Source of the DNA: Baffinella frigidus | Lineage: Eukaryota > Cryptophyceae > Cryptomonadales > Baffinellaceae | Direction: 5' to 3' | DNA: 12,807 bases | Assembly: GCA_026770585.1 (NCBI GenBank) | Contig: MU647014.1 | Span: forward strand, 99,910 to 112,716 | Part shown: positions 6,103-11,804 of the stretch, piece by piece | Position numbering within the stretch: position 1 is the stretch's first letter | How the letters are laid out: each line of letters opens with the position of its first letter | Notes under the pieces: generated by a model | What the model was told of the DNA's origin: nothing | Database searches by the model: none | Seen by the model: only the letters and a program-made list of their open reading frames with translations | Made by a program: the position numbers and the translations under genes

Positions 6103-6450
6103 TCATAGTGACGCAACCCGGGGTGAGTTTTGTAAAGCAACTCGTGCTGGTACAAATTATAAAACAAAGATCACTTAAGACTAAAAAAGATTTCAAGTCC
6201 TTTTTAACCGAGGTCTCGTTTTATGATTTGTACCAGAAGGAGTTGCTTTACAACCACCAGCCCTCACGGTTTGAGCAATTGGGAAATTACGTACCAGTTT
6301 TAAAACTCTAAACACCTTGCTTTTGGGGTTTTAAAAATAACCGACGTCGGAATCCGACGGTCTGCAAGGGCATTGCGTACCGCCAAATTCGACCATCTGC
6401 CCAAACCGTGAGGGTTGGTGGAAAACTCACCCTGGGTTGCGTTACTATTA
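6103..6450. mobile_element. foldback element (178 bp before a nested insertion)
   Basis: Arm 6105-6165 pairs with 6218-6253 continued at 6424-6448: 61 nt each, about 56 matches, no gaps once the nested MITE 6254-6421 and one copy of its AA repeat are removed. ACTT at 6099-6102 and 6451-6454 looks like a 4-bp target duplication. The related uninterrupted site at 8524-8532 reads ACTTACCGA. Confidence 0.85.
6254..6421. mobile_element. CCACCAACCC MITE, copy 1 (168 bp)
   Basis: Terminal inverted repeats of about 24 bp, CCACCARCCCTCACGGTTTG.., with AA duplicated outside (6252-6253, 6422-6423). It is inserted in the right arm of the older foldback. The centre contains another palindrome around CCGACGTCGG. 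Non-coding. Confidence 0.9.
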
Positions 6451-6499
6451 ACTTGCCGAGTTCGTTTTCGAAGATCGATGTGGACTGGGAGTTGCTGCA

Positions 6500-6636
6500 C
6501 CACCAACCCTCACGGTCGGACCAAATCCACGATTTTTTTAGTCATTTCCTTCGCGCAGAGGGGTCGAATCCGACCCCTCCAGGGGAAATCCGAGATCTTA
6601 AAACCGACGATTTGGTCCTCCCGTGAGGGTTGGTGG
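6500..6636. mobile_element. CCACCAACCC MITE, copy 2 (137 bp)
   Basis: Ends CCACCAACCCTCACGG and CCGTGAGGGTTGGTGG, with inner similarity continuing as GGACCAAATC. CA flanks both ends (6498-6499, 6637-6638). A central near-palindrome GGGGTCGAATCCGACCCC gives a whole-element foldback. It lies in carrier intron 2. Confidence 0.9.
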
Positions 6637-6689
6637 CAGAGAGTACGGGTCGGGGTCGGGGGAGCGAGGCGCGTGGGGAGGAGGGAAAC

Positions 6690-6765
6690 CTGTCCGCTCA
6701 ACGTGCCTTTGGTGGCGCCTTGCAGCTGTAGACGCAACTTGATGATGTCGAGCGGGAGGAACAGC
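6690..6765 (-). CDS. mitochondrial carrier, exon 2 (first carrier signature)
   Basis: Minus strand acceptor CGCAG (6766-6768 is the CAG), donor CAG|GTTTCC (6688-6689). It reads LFLPLDIIKLRLQLQG then ATKGTLSGQ. PLDIIKLRLQLQG is a textbook P-x-[DE]-x-x-[KR]-x-R-x-Q signature of the first carrier repeat, at the end of helix 1. It ends in phase 0 and joins GAYYPG of exon 3. It starts one base into a codon, which fits exon 1 ending in AA. Confidence 0.9.
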
Positions 6766-6796
6766 CTGCGTTTCACCGCGGATTAAGCGGACCGAC

Positions 6797-6866
6797 TTTT
6801 GTTGGTCACAAGTGCCCAAACCACCGAAACCCACGAGCAAGACATGACCGCGCGATGGATCTTCTC
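6797..6866 (-). CDS. mitochondrial carrier, exon 1 or 2 (helix 1), 5' end uncertain
   Basis: Reads GEDPSRGHVLLVGFGGLGTC then DQQK into donor AA|GTCGGT (6795-6796). The spacing of FGGL to PLD (ten residues) equals that in oxoglutarate carriers, and the phase fits exon 2. DQQK inside helix 1 is unusual. No in-frame ATG is visible, so an earlier exon with the start codon is expected upstream; the acceptor is only a weak guess (TGAG at 6867-6870). Confidence 0.62.
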
Positions 6867-7003
6867 CTCATTCTCATGATCTCCCAGCGGGTGCAAGATC
6901 CTAGAGGACGGGGCGATGGCGTTTCAGTTCCCTGACTCTAAATCCCGGTGTAAGGTGTAGGAGGAATTACGGGCGGGTTGTCGTACGTGTCGGTCATGGC
7001 AGC
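6867..7003. promoter_or_regulatory. probable divergent intergenic or 5' region
   Basis: This lies between the first recognised carrier piece (minus) and the first plausible plus-strand coding sequence (ATG at 6997). No TATA box or other element can be asserted. It is called only from gene orientation, and part of it may hold the unseen first carrier exon. Confidence 0.3.
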
Positions 7004-7103
7004 TCCGAGCCCGCTCGCGAGCACCTCGCGCGAAACCCTGTCGGCACTCGCCATGCTTTGCGGTCCTTCAGCCCGCGTTGAAGACCCGGGCCCTGGGCTT
7101 CAG

Positions 7104-7285
7104 TCGAGGATTTTGAACTGCGGGGAACTCCATTTTCAGCTCTCGTGCGTGGATACTTTCTCGTTCCGATGCCTGTCGAGGAGGAGTGGGAGTGCCCTAT
7201 CTGCGAGCGGGCCCTCACCTCACCTGGCAAGCAGCCCCCCGCAACACCCGCCCCCCCGCTCAGCACCTTGGCGCTTCTTTCCACG
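7104..7285 (+). CDS. zinc-ribbon-like exon with CPIC, possibly 5' part of the HAD gene
   Basis: An open frame (7082-7291) reads VEDFELRGTPF, SALVRGYFLVPMP and VEEEWECPICERAL, then a Pro/Ala-rich tail to TLALLST, with donor-like ACG|GTATGA at 7286. The acceptor GGGCTTCAG ends at 7103. The first CxxC of a possible four-cysteine zinc site is residues CPIC; the second is in the next block. A short upstream piece from ATG 6997 (MAAPSPLASTSRETL..) could join by a 41-nt intron with matching phase, but that is speculative. Family not recognised. Confidence 0.55.
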
Positions 7286-7336
7286 GTATGATCCAGGGAA
7301 GGATGGAGATCAGTGCGCTGACTTCGACTGAGCATG

Positions 7337-7435
7337 ACGGTGCTCCCCGAAGCAGATGTGTGCCCGACGTGCGGGTCGTTGGAGGGGCTGGACGAGCTCC
7401 ACTCGGACGACGAGTTCTTCTCGGGCCCTCCCCAG
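7337..7435 (+). CDS. second CxxC block, possible zinc ribbon half
   Basis: In the same frame as the previous block it reads TVLPEADVCPTCGS then LEGLDELHSDDEFFSGPPQ, ending at donor CAG|GTCCGC (7436-7437) in phase 0. CPIC and CPTC together resemble a zinc ribbon. The link to the previous block is unresolved: two stops lie between, and no AG gives the right phase. ACGGT is repeated 54 bp apart (7283, 7337), and dropping 54 bp would give LSTVLPEADVC. Confidence 0.5.
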
Positions 7436-7458
7436 GTCCGCGAAGCCACGATCCTTGA

Positions 7459-7591
7459 CCACCAACCCTCACGGGAGGACCAAATCGTCAATTTTGACAC
7501 CTAAGATTTACCCGCAGACAGGTCAGATCTGACCCCCAAGGAAAGCGGCGCCAGAAACTCGTCGACGTGGTCCGATTGTGAGGGTTGGTGG
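7459..7591. mobile_element. CCACCAACCC MITE, copy 3 (133 bp)
   Basis: Ends CCACCAACCCTCACGG and TGTGAGGGTTGGTGG, with GA duplicated outside (7457-7458, 7592-7593) and a central palindrome GGTCAGATCTGACC. It lies in the presumed intron between the CPTC exon and the first HAD exon. Confidence 0.88.
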
Positions 7592-7778
7592 GACCCTGTA
7601 CTCGGCCAGGGTTCGACACACTCTCCTTCCCCATCATATCACTTTTTCGCCATCCAGAAGGGTTGGACCCGGACAGCATCCTGCAGTCCTGCAGTCGCGA
7701 CCGTCAGAAGGAATCCTCCCGTTGACCCTCGCCACCTGCATCGGCGGGAGGGAGAATGAACTCCACCAACCTGCCCAG
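7592..7778. other. intron or 5' region upstream of the HAD exon
   Basis: No recognised feature apart from the acceptor CTGCCCAG at its end. The long plus frame 7578-7892 crosses it without stops, but upstream of 7779 it shows no motif. Confidence 0.45.
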
Positions 7779-7868
7779 GCTGCCGCGCGGCCTGCCGGGG
7801 AGGACTCCCCCATGGCGGACACGCAGTTCACCGGGAGGCGGCGGGTGGTGTTCGTGGACATCGACGGG
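7779..7868 (+). CDS. HAD-superfamily protein, exon with motif I
   Basis: From acceptor CTGCCCAG the frame reads AAARPAGEDSP, MADTQFTGRRR and VVFVDIDG, with donor GGG|GTACTT at 7869. DxDG after a hydrophobic strand is HAD motif I: the first Asp is the nucleophile, the second the acid/base. It joins exon 2 in phase 0 as FVDIDGVLNTTQ. Either the ATG at 7812 (good context, ccccATGG) is the start, or the exon follows the CxxC exons, whose donor is also phase 0. The downstream order of motifs fits the HAD_SAK group (Swiss Army Knife RNA repair-associated HAD domains); substrate unknown. Confidence 0.82.
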
Positions 7869-7879
7869 GTACTTCAGCA

Positions 7880-8232
7880 CCCTAAACCCTGAACCCTAAA
7901 CCCAAACCCTAGACCCTAAACTAGGGTCAAGCCTACACCCTACACCCTGAAACGTAAACCCTAAACCCTAAACCCTGAACCTTAAATAAACCCTACACCC
8001 TACACCCTAAACTTTGAACCCTAAACCCTAAATCCTAAATCCTAAACACTAAACACTAAACACTAAACCCTAAACCCTAATCACTAAACCCTAAACTCTA
8101 AACCCTAAGCCCTAAACCCTAAACCCTAAACCCTAAACCCTAAACCCTAACCCCTAAAACCTAACCCCTAAACCCTAAACCTAAACCTTAACCTAAAGCA
8201 CACACCCCAAACCCTAAACCCCAAACCCTCAA
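7880..8232. repeat. CCCTAAA-type heptamer array (HAD intron 1)
   Basis: About 350 bp of CCCTAAA, CCCTACA and CACTAAA units, C-rich on the plus strand, which is the sense strand here. It forms almost the whole intron between the motif I exon and the next exon. Confidence 0.95.
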
Positions 8233-8238
8233 CGCTAG

Positions 8239-8315
8239 GTGCTGAACACGACGCAGAGCGGGCCGGAGGTGCTCGAGCCGGAGAAAATTGCGCTCCTCAT
8301 TGCGCTCCTCCAGCG
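8239..8315 (+). CDS. HAD protein, exon 2
   Basis: Acceptor AACGCTAG ends at 8238 and donor CG|GTCTGT starts at 8316. It reads VLNTTQSGPEVLEPEK then IALLIALLQ plus CG. DIDG|VLN completes motif I. The helix EPEKIALLIALLQR matches the helix preceding motif II in HAD_SAK domains (xxxxLxxLxxxTGAxIVLSS). It ends in phase 2 and joins exon 3 as QR-SEAVVVLSSTWR. Confidence 0.82.
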
Positions 8316-8394
8316 GTCTGTTTCCAAAAGTTGACGGATGTGTACCACGGACCCAGCAGTGACAACTTGTGAAAAGTCGGTCCACCAGAGTGAG

Positions 8395-8429
8395 GAGAAG
8401 ATTGCGCTGCTCATCGCGCTCGTCCAGCG
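8395..8429 (+). pseudogene. HAD exon 2 fragment, donor side
   Basis: Reads EKIALLIALVQ plus CG|GTCTCC, synonymous apart from one L to V, and follows the intact exon downstream. A CTAGCTCTGCC foldback begins four bases after the exon end. Confidence 0.78.
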
Positions 8430-8433
8430 GTCT

Positions 8434-8722
8434 CCTAGCTCTGCCTGATTTTTGTTCTGGCTCCTAGAGGCTTTCTATTCGCCTTCCAGCGGTGCTCGCT
8501 GTCCTCCCACCAGGACTCCGAAGTGGACTTACCGACTAGTCTAATGTTGATACTTCTATCTATTCTCATGTTGACACTTCTGGGTTCGCGGTGCAAATCC
8601 GGAGCCGGAGAAGATCGCGCTGCTCTGGCTCATAGAGGTGTTCTTTTCACCCTTTTGTGCTGGATTTTTGTTCTTAAATATTTTTCAAGGACGAGCCAGA
8701 ATAAAACTCAGGCAGAGCTAGG
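8434..8722. mobile_element. CTAGCTCTGCC foldback element, copy 1 (289 bp)
   Basis: The 30-nt ends CCTAGCTCTGCCTGA-TTTTTGTTCTGGCTC and its inverted copy at 8693-8722 match at about 28 positions. TCT flanks both sides (8431-8433, 8723-8725). Inside lie a third HAD exon 2 fragment (8602-8637) and a stretch also found in carrier intron 2 (CACCAGGACTCCGAAGTGG, 8508-8526). It either captured host sequence or is a composite. Confidence 0.65.
8602..8637 (+). pseudogene. HAD exon 2 fragment inside the foldback
   Basis: Reads EPEKIALL then diverges (WLIE), followed by GTGTTC. Codon changes from exon 2 are mostly silent. Confidence 0.7.
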
Positions 8723-8940
8723 TCTAGTCCTGCCTCGAGTCGGGTTGGCCGACTAATTCTCAATTTGACGCTTCTGGGTTCTTGCTACAAACCCGTCTAC
8801 TTCCGGGTCGAAACAGGCCCCGCCTCACCAAATTATTGAGACCAAATAGACTGCAGCAGAGCTAGACGGTGCTCCCCCGTGCTGATGCTTGCACGTTTCC
8901 TGCGTGATTTTTCCCAACCTTACGCGTCGTGTCAGATGCC
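8723..8940. other. intron sequence with a short repeat, no exon seen
   Basis: TTCTCAATTTGACGCTTCTG-GGTTC (8757-8781) repeats 8561-8585 in degenerate form. GCAGAGCTAGAC near 8855 resembles the end of the CTAGCTCTGCC family. Confidence 0.5.
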
Positions 8941-8947
8941 CAGTGAA

Positions 8948-9290
8948 CGGTTTGGGGTTTAGGGTTGAGAACACCCCAAAACCTAAACTCTGAACTCTTA
9001 ACTCTAAACCCTAAACCCTAAACCCTAAACCCTAAACCCTGAACCCTAGACCCTCAACCCTAAACCCTAAACCCTAACACCTTAACCCTAAACCCTAAAC
9101 CCTAAACCCTAGAACCTAAACTCTAAACCTTAAACCATAACCCGTAACCCTAAACCCTAAACCCTAAACCCTAAACCCTAAACCCTAAACCCTAAACCCT
9201 AACCCCTACACCCTAACCCCCTCAACCGCAAACCCTCAACCCTCAACCCTCAACCCTCAACCCTTAACCCTTAACCTAAAACCTAAAGCC
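8948..9290. repeat. CCCTAAA heptamer array (HAD intron 2)
   Basis: About 300 bp of CCCTAAA units after a short opposite-orientation start (TTTGGGGTTTAGGG, 8952-8965). It includes perfect runs around 9146-9200 and a CCCTCAA block (9222-9262). Confidence 0.95.
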
Positions 9291-9321
9291 TACCCCCCCC
9301 TCCCCCCCTCCCCCATGGCAG
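9291..9321 (+). promoter_or_regulatory. C-tract and 3' splice site of HAD exon 3
   Basis: An almost pure pyrimidine run (CCCCCCCCTCCCCCCCTCCCCC) ends in ATGGCAG. It is the clearest polypyrimidine tract in the window and directly follows the heptamer array. Confidence 0.7.
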
Positions 9322-9391
9322 GAGCGAGGCAGTGGTAGTACTCTCATCAACATGGCGCGTACATGAGCGCCTCCGCCAAAAGTTCCAACAG
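9322..9391 (+). CDS. HAD protein, exon 3 with motif II
   Basis: With the CG of exon 2 it reads R-SEAVVVLSSTWR then VHERLRQKFQQ, ending at donor CAG|GTCCAC. VVVLSSTWR is HAD motif II (hydrophobic strand then S/T) in the LSSTWR form typical of HAD_SAK domains. Phase 2 in and phase 0 out fit exon 2 and the ACC-starting exon 4. It is too short to show up as a long ORF. Confidence 0.87.
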
Positions 9392-9468
9392 GTCCACACG
9401 CCCTCTAAGGGGCACGTGACTGGTCGCCCTTTTGAGGACACGTGAAATAGGATCACATCGTTTTTTGA

Positions 9469-9485
9469 AAAAGTTCCGACAGGTC
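9469..9485 (+). pseudogene. HAD exon 3 fragment, donor side
   Basis: AAAAGTTCCGACAG|GTCC repeats the end of exon 3 (KFQQ, here KFRQ) with its donor, 91 bp downstream. The foldback at 9485 abuts it. Confidence 0.65.
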
Positions 9486-9605
9486 CTAGCTGTGCCTGAG
9501 TAAAACCGGGCTCGCCTTAAAACATATTTAGCGCAGGAAATCCAGTACGGAAGGGAAACTAGAATGCTTTTATGGCGAGCCCAGTTTTACTCGGGCAGAG
9601 CAAGG
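9485..9605. mobile_element. CTAGCTCTGCC foldback element, copy 2 (121 bp)
   Basis: Ends CCTAGCTGTGCCTGAGTAAA-ACCGGGCTCGCC and the inverted GGCGAGCCCAGTTTTACTCG-GGCAGAGCAAGG, about 28 of 32 matching. No target duplication could be confirmed. Confidence 0.78.
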
Positions 9606-9737
9606 CCCTCGAAGGGTGGCCACATCCCACCAGGCCACAGAGTGGGGGGAAATCTAATCGCGTTCACTATTTGACTCAAATATGATCTGGCAACGAAAAT
9701 CATTTCACACCGGCCTTTTTCGGTCACGTCCGTGTAG

Positions 9738-9887
9738 TACTTTTTGTTGCAACTCGAATCGGAGATCCCCGACGTCGTATTTGACTCAGATACTCGTCCG
9801 GATGAAATCCTCTTTGGCGAGAACCCTGATGTGTACCGCAGGTTGCTGGATTCCGGCGACCTCCAGTACAAATCAAAGGGGTTTTAA
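9738..9887 (+). CDS. unassigned exon-like ORF
   Basis: After GTGTAG the frame reads YFLLQLESEIPDVVFDSDT, RPDEILFGENPDVYRR and LLDSGDLQYKSKGF to TAA at 9885. Composition and lack of repeats look coding, and it lies between HAD exons 3 and 4. It may be an optional exon: a phase-0 donor GAT|GTGTAC (9829) would allow joining to exon 4. It may also be a truncating 3' end or an unrelated fragment. A degenerate copy of TATTTGACTCAGATA occurs 110 bp upstream (9668). Family not recognised. Confidence 0.5.
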   Translation, partial: YFLLQLESEIPDVVFDSDTRPDEILFGENPDVYRRLLDSGDLQYKSKGF

Positions 9888-9977
9888 AAAACGGTTTTCT
9901 CCCACTCTGAGGGCTCGTGGTCTCCTTTTAGATTTTACCCTCCACCCTTGACCCTCAACCCTCAACCCCAACCACAG

Positions 9978-10026
9978 ACGCTATTCCTCGCGGGGTCGAA
10001 CCCTCCGATGGAAGCAACACCGATGC
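9978..10026 (+). pseudogene. HAD exon 4 fragment, acceptor side (copy 1)
   Basis: After AACCACAG it reads TLFLAGSNPPMEATP, then merges into CCCTAAA repeat. It is upstream of the intact exon. Confidence 0.82.
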
Positions 10027-10029
10027 TCA

Positions 10030-10205
10030 ACCCTAAACCTTAAACCCTTCACCCTCCACCCTCCACCCTCCACCCTCCACCCTCCACCCTCCACCCTCCA
10101 CCCTCCACCCTCCACCCCCCACCCTTCACCCTCCACCCTCCACCCTCCACCCTCCACCCTCCACCCTCCACCCTCCACCCTCCACCCCCCACCCTCAATC
10201 TTCAA
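10030..10205. repeat. (CCACCCT)n heptamer array
   Basis: About 20 units of CCACCCT or CACCCTC, a variant of the CCCTAAA heptamer. It lies between two exon 4 fragments, and the sense strand is C-rich. Confidence 0.95.
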
Positions 10206-10217
10206 CCCCCAAAACAG

Positions 10218-10283
10218 ACGCTCTTCCTGGCCGGCTCCAACCGTCCGATGGAAGGCACGCCGATCAACAACTGGGACACGTAC
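10218..10283 (+). pseudogene. HAD exon 4 fragment, acceptor side (copy 2)
   Basis: After AAAACAG it reads TLFLAGSNRPMEGTP and INNWDTY, then breaks into repeat. It shares 22 codons with exon 4. Confidence 0.85.
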
Positions 10284-10289
10284 ACCATC

Positions 10290-10455
10290 AACCCTTAACC
10301 ACCCTACACCCTAAACCCCACCCCCTACACCCTACACCCTACACCCCACACCCTACACCCTACACCCTACACCCTACATCCTAGACCCTAAACCGTAAAC
10401 CCTACACCCTACACCCTACGCCCTACGCCCTACGCCCTCCGCCCTCAGCCCCAAA
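10290..10455. repeat. (CCCTACA)n heptamer array
   Basis: About 18 CCCTACA units, drifting to CCCTACG and CCCTCCG, directly before exon 4. Confidence 0.95.
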
Positions 10456-10467
10456 CCCCAACCACAG

Positions 10468-10584
10468 ACCTTGCTCCTGGCCGGCTCCAACCCGTCGATG
10501 GAAGGGACGCCGATCAACAACTGGGACACGTACGGGCAAGCGACCGGCGCGGATGCAGTCCTCGAACGCTGCTCTGAGATTGAG
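10468..10584 (+). CDS. HAD protein, exon 4
   Basis: Thirty-nine codons between acceptor CAACCACAG and the consensus donor GAG|GTGAGT (10585). They read TLLLAGSNPSMEGTP, INNWDTYGQATGADAV and LERCSEIE. The GTP..R.xEI pattern followed by AWLKSN of exon 5 matches the TP..R..EI..WL segment between motif II and the final Asp pair of HAD_SAK domains. Both ends are phase 0. Two acceptor-side and four donor-side fragments of this exon surround it. Confidence 0.85.
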
Positions 10585-10684
10585 GTGAGTCCTGAAACCC
10601 GAAACCCGAAACCCGTTCCACCTCAGTCTTGTACCTACGATAGCACCCTGCGGAATGCCGGGATTGGGTTGATGCCAAGGACAC

Positions 10685-10729
10685 GCCACCGGCGCCGACG
10701 CAGTCCTCGAGCGCTCTCCTGAGATTGAG
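10685..10729 (+). pseudogene. HAD exon 4 fragment, donor side (copy 1)
   Basis: Reads ATGADAVLERSPEIE then GTGACG. It differs from exon 4 in two residues. Confidence 0.82.
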
Positions 10730-10780
10730 GTGACGCGCCGCCGAGAATCTCCCGTACCCTAGCTCTGCCTCACTCGGGTT

Positions 10781-10813
10781 GGCGCCGACGCAGTTCTCGA
10801 ACGCTGTTCTGAG
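10781..10813 (+). pseudogene. HAD exon 4 fragment, donor side (copy 2)
   Basis: Reads GADAVLERCSE then GTGAAG. It is six bases shorter at the donor end. Confidence 0.8.
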
Positions 10814-10900
10814 GTGAAGCGCCAACCTTATTACGGCGTGTCCCAGCACCCTGCGGAATGCCAGAATGAGGTTAATGCCGAGAGTAGGGCGCCCACCCTT

Positions 10901-10945
10901 GCCACCGGCGCTGACGCAGTCCTAGAGCGCTGTTCTGAGGTTCAG
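10901..10945 (+). pseudogene. HAD exon 4 fragment, donor side (copy 3)
   Basis: Reads ATGADAVLERCSEVQ then GTCAGC. It is preceded by CACCCTGCGGAATGCC, which also precedes copy 1 (10646), so the duplication unit includes intron sequence. Confidence 0.8.
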
Positions 10946-10977
10946 GTCAGCCCCCCGTACCACCTCTGTCTTGAAGT

Positions 10978-10994
10978 GCTGTTCTGAGATCGAG
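10978..10994 (+). pseudogene. HAD exon 4 fragment, donor side (copy 4)
   Basis: GCTGTTCTGAGATCGAG then GTGAGT: the last five or six codons (CSEIE) and a consensus donor. Confidence 0.72.
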
Positions 10995-11016
10995 GTGAGT
11001 CGCAGGCCAGAGTCTA

Positions 11017-11257
11017 GCGCTGCCTGCGTAAATCTGGCCATAGAAGGGTTTGTCTACTGTACCGGCATCTCTCGGAAACGATTCAACTGAATCGACGCCG
11101 GGATTCACCCTCTCCTCATCCAATTCTCAGTATTATTTGGCCTCGCCAATTTGGTGGCACCGGGCTCCTTTTCGCTCCAAAGTTGACGGATTTGTACCAA
11201 CCACCGCAGGATGTCAACTTCAGAATAGTCGGCCACCCCGACCGAGGCAGAGCTAGG
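11017..11257. mobile_element. CTAGCTCTGCC foldback element, copy 3
   Basis: Left end CTAGCGCTGCCTGCGTAAAT-CTGGCC, right end CCGAGGCAGAGCTAG. The inner part is not clearly palindromic. A solitary end CTAGCTCTGCCTCACTCGGG at 10759 and another at 8727 belong to the same family. Ends are approximate. Confidence 0.5.
11075..11121. repeat. 47-bp direct repeat, first copy
   Basis: Starts GAAACGATTCAACTGAAT. The second copy at 11643-11689 differs at only two positions by eye. Confidence 0.85.
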
Positions 11258-11310
11258 AGCCACTGCGGCTGTTGCAGTATCAATAAAGCGCACTCTGGCT
11301 CTCTCCGCAG

Positions 11311-11340
11311 GCGTGGTTGAAGAGCAACGAGTCTCGCGTC
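11311..11340 (+). pseudogene. HAD exon 5 fragment, acceptor side (copy 1)
   Basis: After CTCTCCGCAG it reads AWLKSNESRV, then leaves the exon sequence. It is upstream of the intact exon 5. Confidence 0.82.
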
Positions 11341-11437
11341 TGTTGGTACCAAAGGCCCCTCTCCTACAGACACAGCCTCGGTTTGGGTGCATACATGGCA
11401 GCCGTGTTGGTAATAATCAATGTCTCCCTCTCTGCAG
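11334..11437. repeat. 104-bp direct repeat of intron plus 3' splice site, first copy
   Basis: Nearly identical to 11701-11804 (about four differences by eye). Both copies end in a pyrimidine-rich CAG directly before an AWLKSN/ARLKSN-type exon start. Confidence 0.9.
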
Positions 11438-11466
11438 GCGCGGCTAAAGAGCAATGAGGCGCGCTG
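11438..11466 (+). pseudogene. HAD exon 5 fragment, acceptor side (copy 2)
   Basis: After CTCTCTGCAG it reads ARLKSNEAR then diverges. Tryptophan is replaced by Arg. Confidence 0.8.
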
Positions 11467-11700
11467 TGGAATCACAAGTGGGAATTCGCCTCAACTTAAT
11501 TCTGGAGATTTAGGGGGAGAACCACGCCACACGCGAATCCCGTTCACCACAACAACGTGGGGTTTGTACCGCGCAACCACTTTTGAGCGAACCGTCGCGT
11601 TCTGAAGTTTTCGCGTGTGTCCTGGCGTGGTGAGGTGTGGTCGAAACGATTCAACTGAATTGACGCCGGGATTCACTCTCTCCTCATCCGATGAGCAACC
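11467..11700. other. intron sequence between exon 5 copies
   Basis: No exon recognised; it holds the second 47-bp direct repeat (11643-11689). The frames crossing it on both strands are shadows. Confidence 0.5.
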
Positions 11701-11804
11701 TCGCGTCTGTTGGTACCAAAGGCCCCTCTCCTACAGACACAGCCTCGGTTTGGGTGCATACATGGCAGCCGTGTTGGTATTAATCAAGGTCTCCCTCTCC
11801 TCAG
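11701..11804. repeat. 104-bp direct repeat, second copy
   Basis: Leads directly into the intact HAD exon 5, with CTCTCCTCAG as the 3' splice site. See 11334-11437. Confidence 0.9.

Larger units (their letters stand above)
176..6866 (-). other. gene span: SLC25-type mitochondrial carrier, partial
   Basis: Ten exon pieces on the minus strand assemble into one carrier of the oxoglutarate/dicarboxylate/UCP group, expected to exchange carboxylates or similar metabolites across the inner mitochondrial membrane. The assembly rests on motif order (PLDIIKLRLQ, then EEGVKGLWGPG, RIGLYSSVK, SNPIDV+IRTRLQ, AEGVRK+GLYRG, MARA..QLSTYDQ, KEAGHMEEE) and on intron phases that match at nearly every junction. 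About 220 of the usual 300 residues are visible. The start codon and the third P-x-D-x-x-K/R signature are missing; the latter probably lies outside the window. The E7-E8 junction is unresolved. Known of the family: six helices in three repeats. Inferred: the substrate, which cannot be read from this. Confidence 0.88.

Noticed and set aside
5867-6498. A second carrier signature IDLCKRTR/IDLRKRTR in the minus strand at 5867-5894 and 6456-6490
   Set aside because: Tempting, but the first signature is fully supplied by exon 2 (PLDIIKLRLQ), which joins exon 3 in phase. These stretches lie in intron 2 and lack the P-x-D spacing.
6994-7500. 168-residue open frame on the minus strand
   Set aside because: Ser/Arg/Gly-rich with no motif. 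The plus strand reads CPIC/CPTC exons with splice sites across the same bases.
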